64,000 bases of DNA, from the NCBI RefSeq assembly GCF_036173105.1, contig NZ_CP108053.1:5270001-5334000 (forward strand), in the 5' to 3' direction. The notes under the pieces are model-generated. The model worked only from the letters and a program-made list of their open reading frames with translations. It made no database searches and was not told the DNA's origin. The position numbers were made by a program, and so were the translations under genes. Positions 10,057 through 16,731 of this stretch are shown in pieces (position 1 is the stretch's first letter; the number at the start of each line of letters is the position of its first letter). Origin of the DNA: Streptomyces sp. NBC_00287 (GTDB lineage Bacteria; Actinomycetota; Actinomycetes; Streptomycetales; Streptomycetaceae).

Positions 10057-10108
10057 ACCACTGGGGGCGCCCCACCGATCAAGACATCGGTGGGGCGCCC
10101 CCAGTGGT
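10057..10108. terminator. Bidirectional terminator, 23-bp perfect stem
   Basis: Positions 10057-10079 and 10086-10108 are perfect reverse complements (23 bp) around a 6-nt loop, CAAGAC. The hairpin lies between the convergent stops of the hydroxylase and C-A genes, where a bidirectional transcription barrier is expected. There is no long T-tract on either side, as is common in Streptomyces. Confidence 0.85.
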
Positions 10109-10131
10109 GAAGCCGACGGGCCGCTGCGGAT

Positions 10132-13100
10132 CTAGACCGCGTTCGCCACGGCGACCGGAGCGGGCAGCGCCTTGCGGTCGTGCTTGCCGTTGGCGTTCAG
10201 CGGCATCCGCTCGAGCAGGGTGATGGTGGACGGCACCATGTAGTACGGCAGTTGGGTGCGCAGGTACTTCCGCAGCGCGACCGGGTCGGGGCTGAGCCCC
10301 GGCCGCGGCTCGACGTAGCCGGCCAGCCGCCGATCACCCGGGGTGTCCTCCCGGACGGTCACGGCGGCGTCCTGGACGTCCGGGTGCTGGCCGAGCACCG
10401 ACTCGACCTCCTCCAGCTCGATCCGGAACCCGCGCAGCTTGACCTGCCGGTCGACCCGGCCCAGCACCTCCACATCACCTGTGGGCAGCATCCGCGCCAG
10501 ATCCCCGGTGTTGTACAGGCGGGCACCCGGCCGGTCCGAGAAGGGGTGGGCGACAAACCGCTCGGCGGTGAGCTCGGGGCGCCCCACGTAACCGCGGGCC
10601 AGGGCCAGGCCGCCGATGTAGAGGGTGCCGTTCACACCGACGGGTACGGGCTGGAGCCTGCTGTCGAGGACGTAGAACTCGGTGTTGGGCAGCGGGCGGC
10701 CGATCGGGACCGGTTCCTCGTCGCCGCGCTCGGGCATCGGAGTCTCGAACAGCCCGCTGTCCACGGTCGATTCGGTGATGCCGTACGAGTTGACCAGTCG
10801 GGTGCCGGGGGGACACAGCTTCGCCAGGTTCCAGTAGTCCCGCATGAACCAGATGTCCGCGCCGACGGCCAGCACCTTGAAGTTGTCCAGCAGCCGCCCC
10901 TGCTCGGCCACATAGGCGCTGAGCCGGCGGATGACGACCGGGACGAGGTCGGCGAAGTCGATCCGCTCCCGCTGGAGCAGCGCGTACAGCCGTGCCGGAT
11001 CGAGCAGCGTCTCCCGGTCGCACAGCACCAGCGTGCCCCCGGAGCACAGTGCGCGGACCATGTCGCCGGTGAACACGTCGAAGCCGATGTTCGCGGCCTG
11101 GAGGTGCCGGTGCACCACCGTGCCCAGGTCGTAGACCCGCTCCCAGGAGCGGAAGGCGCTCATCAGGGCGCCGTGGGTGAGCATCGCACCCTTGGCGCGG
11201 CCGGTCGATCCCGAGGTGTACACGAGAAACGCCAGGTTGTCCGCGTTCGGTTCGGCGTACGGGGTCGGCGTGGCGGCGGACAGCTCGGCCTCCGCCGTAT
11301 CGACGCCCTCGGCGAGCCAGTCGTCGAAGTGGCCGACACTCAGCCCGTCGGTGAGCCCCGGTATCGCGGCCGCCACGTCGTGGCGGGTCAGGAGCAGGCG
11401 TACGGAGGCATCCGAGAGTACGTACCGCAGGCGGTCCACCGGGTGGTCCGGATCGAGTGGCACATACGCGCCGCCCGCTCGGAGAATGCCGAGCAGAGCC
11501 GCCACCGAGTCGGGGCAGCGCGGCGCGCACAGCCCCACCCGGGACTCCGGGCCGACGCCGAGCGCGCGCAGCCGGGCGGCGATGATCCCGGCCCGCCGGT
11601 CGAGCTCGCGGTAACTGACCCGCTCGTTTCCGTCCACCACCGCCACGGCGTCGGGAGTGGCGCGGGCGTGCTCCTCGAACAGGCGATGCACACACGCGTC
11701 GGGGGAGACCTCGACGGAGATCACGTTGTCCCGGGTCAGCACCTCGGCCCGCTCCGGCTCCGAGAGCAGCGGCAGCCGGGACAGCGGCAGATCGGGGTCG
11801 GTCACGGCGCCGGCCAGCAGCCGCTCGAAGTGGCCGGCCATCCGCTCGACGGTGTCGTCGACGAACAGGTCGGTGTTGAACTCCCAGTCACAGTTCAGCA
11901 GTTGGCCATCATCGACGATGTGCAGGCTGAGGTCGTACAGCGCCGTGGTCCGATTGTCGCTGCTGAACGGACCGATGTGCGGCCCCGATGCGGCCCGCGC
12001 GGCGGTGTGCAGCGACATCATCGTCTGGAACAGCGGGGCGCGACTGAGATCGCGGTCCTGCCGCACCTCCTCGACCACGCGCTCGAACGGAACCTCCTGG
12101 TGGGCGAAGTCCGCACGGCACGTCTGCCGGGTGCGCGAGACCAGCTCGCGGAACGTCGGGTCGCCGGTCAGGTCCATGCGCAGGGCCAGGGCGTTCGCCA
12201 GGCGGCCGATGAGCGATGCGGTCTCCGGCCGGTCACGGCCGGCCACCGACGTGCCCACCACGATGTCGTCCTGGCCCGAGTAGCGGTGCAGCAGGGCCGA
12301 GTATCCGGCAAGCAGCGTGACGAACAGGTCCGCGGAGCCGCTCAACTCCCGCAGTCCGGCGGCCAGCTCGGCGGAGAGGGAGAAGGAGCGGGTCCGCCCC
12401 GCGTACGTCTGGACGGGCGGCCGCGAGCGGTCGGTCGGCACCCGCAGTGTGGGCAGCTCGCCGCTGAGCCGCTCGCGCCAGTGCGCCAGCCCCTGCCGTG
12501 CCTCCGGGGCCGCCGCGCCGTCCGTGAACCGCGCACGCTGCCAGTGGGCGTAGTCGGCGTACTGGACGGCGAGCGGCGGCAGTGGATCGGCGCTGCCTGC
12601 GAGGAGTGCCATGTACAGGCGGCCGAACTCGTCCGTCAGTACCGTCATCGACCGGTCGTCGGTGAGAGTCGGGTGCAGGTTGATCAACGCGACGGTCTCC
12701 TGCTCGGTGAGCGCCACCAGCGTCACCCGTAGCAGCGGACCCCGCGTGAGATCGAACGGCGCCTGCGCCTGTTCCGTCGCGAGCCGCCGTATCTGCTCCT
12801 CGGCGTCGTCCGCGGCGCGCAGGTCGACGGTCCGGGGCTCCCAGGCGCAGGTGTCCGCCGAGGCGATCGTCTGCACCGGCTCGCCGTCGACCGAGGTGAA
12901 GGTGGTCCGCAAGGTCTCGTGCCGTCGCACCAGGGCCTGGAAGGCCCGGCCCGCCGCATCGAGGTCCACCGGGCCCGACAGGCGCAGTGCGTACGGCGTG
13001 TGGTGAGCGGTGTCGCCGAGACCGAGCTGGTCCAGGAACCACAGGCGCTGCTGTGCGAAGGACAAAGGGGCGCCCGCGTCCGCCGGGCGCCTGGTGATCC

Positions 13101-13137
13101 CGGTCGACGCCGCCGCGGGCTCAGAGGTGTCGTACAT
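10132..13137 (-). CDS. NRPS C-A didomain protein without a carrier domain
   Basis: A 1001-residue protein with a condensation domain (about 25-450) and an adenylation domain (about 470-985). It stops just after the A10 motif NGKHDRK, so it has no T domain and must use a carrier in trans; a free PCP is encoded in the same operon. The C-domain catalytic motif is altered to HPTLTDD (the second His is Pro, the final Gly is Asp). A-domain motifs are YTSGSTGRAKG, the unusual YGITES, and YNTGDL. Alignment to GrsA gives D-V-G-D-A-G-S-V-D-K, close to the ornithine code DVGEIGSIDK, so a basic amino acid (Orn, Arg or a derivative) is likely. The start at 13137 has a GCAGGA site nearby; the open frame extends 26 codons further without support. 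It is the last gene of the mbtH-PCP-desaturase operon. Confidence 0.93.
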   Translation of the reverse strand: MYDTSEPAAASTGITRRPADAGAPLSFAQQRLWFLDQLGLGDTAHHTPYALRLSGPVDLDAAGRAFQALVRRHETLRTTFTSVDGEPVQTIASADTCAWEPRTVDLRAADDAEEQIRRLATEQAQAPFDLTRGPLLRVTLVALTEQETVALINLHPTLTDDRSMTVLTDEFGRLYMALLAGSADPLPPLAVQYADYAHWQRARFTDGAAAPEARQGLAHWRERLSGELPTLRVPTDRSRPPVQTYAGRTRSFSLSAELAAGLRELSGSADLFVTLLAGYSALLHRYSGQDDIVVGTSVAGRDRPETASLIGRLANALALRMDLTGDPTFRELVSRTRQTCRADFAHQEVPFERVVEEVRQDRDLSRAPLFQTMMSLHTAARAASGPHIGPFSSDNRTTALYDLSLHIVDDGQLLNCDWEFNTDLFVDDTVERMAGHFERLLAGAVTDPDLPLSRLPLLSEPERAEVLTRDNVISVEVSPDACVHRLFEEHARATPDAVAVVDGNERVSYRELDRRAGIIAARLRALGVGPESRVGLCAPRCPDSVAALLGILRAGGAYVPLDPDHPVDRLRYVLSDASVRLLLTRHDVAAAIPGLTDGLSVGHFDDWLAEGVDTAEAELSAATPTPYAEPNADNLAFLVYTSGSTGRAKGAMLTHGALMSAFRSWERVYDLGTVVHRHLQAANIGFDVFTGDMVRALCSGGTLVLCDRETLLDPARLYALLQRERIDFADLVPVVIRRLSAYVAEQGRLLDNFKVLAVGADIWFMRDYWNLAKLCPPGTRLVNSYGITESTVDSGLFETPMPERGDEEPVPIGRPLPNTEFYVLDSRLQPVPVGVNGTLYIGGLALARGYVGRPELTAERFVAHPFSDRPGARLYNTGDLARMLPTGDVEVLGRVDRQVKLRGFRIELEEVESVLGQHPDVQDAAVTVREDTPGDRRLAGYVEPRPGLSPDPVALRKYLRTQLPYYMVPSTITLLERMPLNANGKHDRKALPAPVAVANAV

Positions 13138-13186
13138 GCCGTCCTGCCTTCTTGAGTGCGTCCCGGATCGGTGGTGGGGGTGGGTG

Positions 13187-14146
13187 CTATTCGGCACGGG
13201 CGCCGGCCTGCGCACGGGCCGCTCGGCGGTTGGCGGCGGCCTCCCGGGCGATGGCGCGGAAGAACTGCGGATAGCTGGGGGAGGTGTGCTTCGCGTACGC
13301 CAGCGTCAGATCGTGGCGCCGGCGCAGCTGGTTGATCGGGACGACCATGGCCGCGTGGTGCTCGATGTGCAGGTTGTTGCCGTTGGTGTACCAGGTGCTG
13401 AACCAACTGCCGGTGATGGAACGGGTGTTGCGCAACACATCGGTACTGGTGTTGTCGCACAGGATGTGTTCGGGCAGCTCGACGAGGAAGTGCAGGGGCA
13501 CCGCGACCAGCAGCGGAAGCAGCCATACCCACAGCACCAGCGCGCCCTGGCCGAACGCGACGAGCACGGCGGCCGCGAGGATCGGCAGCGCGAACAGCCG
13601 GTATTCGGTGACGACTTCACGCTTGCGGGCCGGTGCGATCTGACCGGTCTCGTACGTCCAGGAGCCGGTCCAGGCGCGCACGATGTCCGCCACCGCACTG
13701 CCCAGCCTGCCGAAGGCCAGGGCCTCGCGGACCAGGGCTGCCCAGGTGACGGGCTGACGCGAGTCGAAGCCGAAGAACTCCGAGTCCTGGTCGGTGCCCA
13801 GGTAGCGGTGGTGCTGCAGATGCCGGACGCGGTAGTGGCTGTAGGAGACCAGCATCGGGATGCCCAGCGGGAAGCCGGCGATCCGGTGCCGGCGGGCACG
13901 ACGGAAGGCCGAGTGGTGCAGACACTGGTGTTGCAGTTCCAGCCAGTGTGCGTACATCGCGCCGATCAATATGACGCCCAGCACCCGCAGCGGCCACAGC
14001 CCGGGCAGCAGTACGAGCGCCACACCGAGCGCCCAAATGAGGTAGGCGACAAGGAGTTTGAAGAAGAACGTCCGCTCGTCGGCAGCATTGACCTTGGTCC
14101 GTCTGAACAGGTCTTGTGGTGACGCTGTGCTTGCGTCGGTGGTCAT
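13187..14146 (-). CDS. Fatty-acid-desaturase-like membrane di-iron enzyme
   Basis: A 319-residue integral membrane protein with the histidine boxes of the desaturase/hydroxylase superfamily: HWLELQHQCLHH, HYRVRHLQHH and NNLHIEHH, separated by hydrophobic segments. Such boxes bind two irons and activate O2 for desaturation or hydroxylation. A very strong ribosome site (GGGGAGGGTG) precedes the ATG at 14146. It lies between the free PCP gene (68 bp) and the C-A gene (49 bp) on the same strand. This suggests that its substrate is made in the pathway, perhaps an aminoacyl group on the free PCP or an acyl chain for the peptide. The family is clear; the substrate and the reaction are not. Confidence 0.88.
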   Translation of the reverse strand: MTTDASTASPQDLFRRTKVNAADERTFFFKLLVAYLIWALGVALVLLPGLWPLRVLGVILIGAMYAHWLELQHQCLHHSAFRRARRHRIAGFPLGIPMLVSYSHYRVRHLQHHRYLGTDQDSEFFGFDSRQPVTWAALVREALAFGRLGSAVADIVRAWTGSWTYETGQIAPARKREVVTEYRLFALPILAAAVLVAFGQGALVLWVWLLPLLVAVPLHFLVELPEHILCDNTSTDVLRNTRSITGSWFSTWYTNGNNLHIEHHAAMVVPINQLRRRHDLTLAYAKHTSPSYPQFFRAIAREAAANRRAARAQAGARAE

Positions 14147-14214
14147 GTGACACCCTCCCCTGTGGCAGTCGCCGCGCTCCGGGTGCTGCCCGAAGCGCGG
14201 CGACCAGGGTGCGG

Positions 14215-14472
14215 TCAGGCCGCGTCGTCGACCAGGGCGCTGAGCTTGTCGCTGAGGTCCCTGAGTACTGGATTCTTGAAAATGGTCCGGGCAGTGCGGG
14301 AAATTCCGAGTTCCTCGCTCAGGATCTGCCCGAGGCGGACGGCGATGATGGAATTGCCGCCGATATCCATGAAGTTGTCGTCGATACCGATGCTTTTATT
14401 GCCCAGGAGGCTCCGCACGCTGTCGACGACCAACGCGTCCATAGGGTTGCGGAACTCACTGACGCGGTTCAT
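14215..14472 (-). CDS. Discrete peptidyl carrier protein
   Basis: An 85-residue stand-alone carrier protein. The phosphopantetheine site is Ser41 in DNFMDIGGNSIIAVRL, followed by the usual helix 3 region. The start overlaps the end of the mbtH frame by 17 bp, indicating translational coupling. It is the natural partner of the C-A protein that lacks a carrier domain, and probably of the desaturase-like enzyme between them. It needs activation by a phosphopantetheinyl transferase, and an Sfp-type gene lies 1.2 kb away. Confidence 0.93.
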   Translation of the reverse strand: MNRVSEFRNPMDALVVDSVRSLLGNKSIGIDDNFMDIGGNSIIAVRLGQILSEELGISRTARTIFKNPVLRDLSDKLSALVDDAA

Positions 14473-14677
14473 CGCCCATCTCTCTGATCAGGCTGGCCGG
14501 CCTCATGTCCGTCCAGTTCCTGGACACATAGTCAAGACAGTTCTTGCGTGTGTCCTCGCCGTGCGCCACCGTCCAGCCAGCCGGTACGTCACTGAACGAA
14601 GGCCACAGCGAATGCTGATTCTCGTCGTTGACCAGGACCAGGCACAGGCCTTCTTCATCGTCGAACGGATTTGCCAC
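14456..14677 (-). CDS. MbtH-like protein
   Basis: A 73-residue MbtH-family chaperone that binds A domains and is often needed for their solubility and activity. The signature NDENQHSLWPSFSDVPAGW and the C-terminal WTDMRP motif are intact. I chose the GTG at 14677 because AGGAG lies 6 bp upstream and the protein then starts ANPFDDEEG as in other MbtH proteins; the frame is open for 17 more codons. It is the first gene of the - strand operon and overlaps the PCP gene. Its likely partner is the A domain of the C-A protein, but it may also serve the two large synthetases. Confidence 0.95.
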   Translation of the reverse strand: MANPFDDEEGLCLVLVNDENQHSLWPSFSDVPAGWTVAHGEDTRKNCLDYVSRNWTDMRPASLIREMGDEPRQ

Positions 14678-14878
14678 GGATTCTCCTGAGGAATCAATCA
14701 AACGGCGCTTGTCTCGCTGGCGAGACACGTGGATTGAAACCTAGTGCACATCCCCATCCAGGTCAGCGAGTTGAACGCCTGCCCGGTGCCGACTCGATGA
14801 GAGGCTGTATATCGGGGCGGCCTGCGTTATCTTCTACGCTGAATTCCATTCCTCCGGCGAACGAAAGGGCAGGCGGCT

Positions 14879-15691
14879 GTGAGCACACAGGCTGTGCGGG
14901 CCGATGTATGGCTCCGCCGCTACAGCGAGGCCCGGCCCGGGGCGGTCAGGCTGCTGTGCTTTCCGCATGCGGGTGGCGCGGCCAACTTCTACCTCCCGTT
15001 CTCCCGGCAGCTCTCGCCCATGGTCGAGACGCTTGCCGTCCAGTACCCGGGCCGCCACGACAGGCTGGCCGAACCGCCGGCCCGCTCGATCACGGAACTG
15101 GCCGACGGGGTGGTCGCGGCGCTGGCCGACCGGGAGGAAGACCGGGCCGCTCCGCTGGTGCTGTTCGGGCACAGTCTGGGTGCCCTGGTCGCCTTCGAGG
15201 TAGCCCGGCGCCTGGAGCGCGGGCCGCTCACCGGGCCGGCCGCGCTGATCGTCTCCGCGTGCCGCGCACCGTCCCGACTGCGTCCCGGCTCCGTCCATCT
15301 GCGCGACGACGCGGGGGTGCTGGCGGAGCTGCAGCGACTGGGCGGCACCGCGGGAGACCTGCTGGGCAACGAGGAACTGGTGCGGATGTTCCTGCCCACG
15401 GTGCGTGCGGACTACGCGGCCCTGGCCGCGTACACGCGGCTGCGACCGGTGGCCGAGCCCCTCGCCTGCCCGGTCATGGTGATGGCAGGCGACAACGATC
15501 CCGTAGTGCCGGTCGACGACGCCTTGGCCTGGGCACAGTTCACCACCAGCGGCTTTGCGTCCGAACTGTTCCCCGGCGGCCATTTCTATCTGACCTCATG
15601 CGCGGACCAGGTCACCGAGTCCCTACTGCGGACGGTCACTTCATCGGGAGATCCCGATGCACCCGGATCTCGCAGGGCGCCGGGGAGTTGA
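14879..15691 (+). CDS. Type II thioesterase (NRPS editing)
   Basis: A 270-residue alpha/beta hydrolase of the GrsT/TEII family. It has the early CFPHAGG motif, the nucleophile motif GHSLG (Ser99), an Asp in GDNDPVV and a His in FPGGHFYL. TEII enzymes clear misprimed or stalled groups from carrier domains. The GTG at 14879 follows an AAGGGCAGG site. It is transcribed divergently from the mbtH operon across about 200 bp. Its last 56 bp overlap the 3' end of the convergent phosphopantetheinyl transferase gene. It contrasts with the integrated TE of the terminal NRPS, which has Cys at the equivalent site. Confidence 0.93.
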   Translation: MSTQAVRADVWLRRYSEARPGAVRLLCFPHAGGAANFYLPFSRQLSPMVETLAVQYPGRHDRLAEPPARSITELADGVVAALADREEDRAAPLVLFGHSLGALVAFEVARRLERGPLTGPAALIVSACRAPSRLRPGSVHLRDDAGVLAELQRLGGTAGDLLGNEELVRMFLPTVRADYAALAAYTRLRPVAEPLACPVMVMAGDNDPVVPVDDALAWAQFTTSGFASELFPGGHFYLTSCADQVTESLLRTVTSSGDPDAPGSRRAPGS

Positions 15692-16340
15692 CCGCGACGG
15701 CGGCCGCCTGGCCGGGGCCCGCCGAGAGGTCGGTGAGCTGCCATCCCGCGACCGCACCGCGGACGTCGTCTGCCGCAAGGTCACGGCCGAAGCCGGTCCC
15801 CAGGCCCTTGAGGTAGGCCTCCTTGCGCACCCACAGTCGGGCGAAGACCGCCGACCGGTGCTCCGGAAGTGCCGTCTCCACCTCCTCGCGCTCCGCCGGG
15901 TGCAGCGCCTTCGCGAGCAGCTCCGCGGTCCCGGGCTTCGGCACGGGCTCCGTGTCCACGCCGATCGGGGTCGGCGCGACGCCGATCAGGACCAGATCCC
16001 GACTGTGGGACAGCGAGAACTCCAGCCGCGCAGAAGTGAGTACGGGCCGTCCGTGCGGCTCGTCGCAGCACGGGCAGGCGGCTCGGGCGAACCGAAGGGC
16101 GGCGGGTGTCTCGCCGGTCAGCGCGGACAGGATCGTGCGGAGCGCGGCGTGGGCGAAGCCGTAGAGGACGCGGTCGCTGTCCCGGACGAAGGCGTCCATG
16201 CGCTGCCGCTCCCGCTCGTCCAGCGCTGACAGGTCCAGTGTGGTGGGCGAGGCCGCCGTCGGGGCCGGCAGTGCCCATACCTGCACCTCGCCCCGGTCCT
16301 GAGCTGTGGTGTCACTGCGGAAAGCCGCTGCCGTCCCCAT
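15636..16340 (-). CDS. Sfp-type 4'-phosphopantetheinyl transferase
   Basis: A 234-residue enzyme that transfers phosphopantetheine from CoA to the serine of carrier domains. Family motifs are IGVDTEPV (Mg-binding Asp and Glu) and FARLWVRKEAYLKGLG. The Cys-rich CPCCDEPHGRP and SLSHSRDLV motifs are also typical. I placed the start at the ATG at 16340; an in-frame GTG at 16397 would add 19 residues but its SD-like GGAGG overlaps the codon. The 3' end overlaps that of the convergent TEII gene by 56 bp. It probably activates the NRPS carriers of this cluster. Confidence 0.92.
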   Translation of the reverse strand: MGTAAAFRSDTTAQDRGEVQVWALPAPTAASPTTLDLSALDERERQRMDAFVRDSDRVLYGFAHAALRTILSALTGETPAALRFARAACPCCDEPHGRPVLTSARLEFSLSHSRDLVLIGVAPTPIGVDTEPVPKPGTAELLAKALHPAEREEVETALPEHRSAVFARLWVRKEAYLKGLGTGFGRDLAADDVRGAVAGWQLTDLSAGPGQAAAVAVNSPAPCEIRVHRDLPMK

Positions 16341-16379
16341 GACGATGATGTTCCCAACGGTGGCAGCAAGAGGTGGACG

Positions 16380-16416
16380 CGGGTCCCGGTCGTTCACCTC
16401 CGCCGACCGGGACCCG
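16380..16416. promoter_or_regulatory. 13-bp hairpin in the PPTase leader
   Basis: CGGGTCCCGGTCG (16380-16392) is perfectly complementary to 16404-16416, with an 11-nt loop. The hairpin lies 40 bp upstream of the chosen PPTase start. On that strand the loop reads GCGGAGGTGAA, which contains a near-perfect Shine-Dalgarno sequence. It could control translation or be an operator; the role is inferred. Confidence 0.5.
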
Positions 16417-16653
16417 TGTGCGTCCCCGGACCGGCCGCGGCGGCAACACTCCCCCGAGCAACGCGTCTTACGCGCGCACCGTCGGGCCAGATCCGATGCA
16501 GTGATCAAAACAGGCCCCACCAACGGATCGCTAACATGTGGCCAACGGTTCTCCGTGCTGCCGTCGTCCGACTGGCGTGAACTCGTCGGGGCGATCTTGC
16601 CGGACGGCCGGAACGGTAGCGGATCCCGGCGGGTGGCCCGTCGGGGACAGGGT

Positions 16654-16709
16654 GGCGGAATACCGCCGTCGACCGGCGGAAATCCGCCACGGCGGCCGGA
16701 CCGCCGTGG
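16654..16709. promoter_or_regulatory. Three adjacent palindromes upstream of the SARP gene
   Basis: Two near-identical 14-bp sites, GGCGGAATACCGCC (16654-16667) and GGCGGAAATCCGCC (16675-16688), start 21 bp (two helical turns) apart. A 9-bp inverted repeat, CCACGGCGG with a 5-nt loop, follows at 16687-16709. They end 22 bp before the regulator start and look like operator sites, possibly autoregulatory. The rest of the 391-bp gap (16341-16731) between the divergent PPTase and SARP genes holds only the hairpin at 16380-16416 and presumably both promoters; I see no other gene in it. Confidence 0.55.
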
Positions 16710-16731
16710 TGCACGGAAAGGCAGTGGCGGC

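Noticed and set aside
10180-12732. Long open frame antisense to the C-A gene
   Set aside because: No domain signature; the opposite strand has complete C and A motifs.
16341-16397. Longer PPTase starting at GTG 16397
   Set aside because: The SD-like sequence overlaps the start codon and the extra residues are not typical of Sfp proteins; kept only as an alternative.
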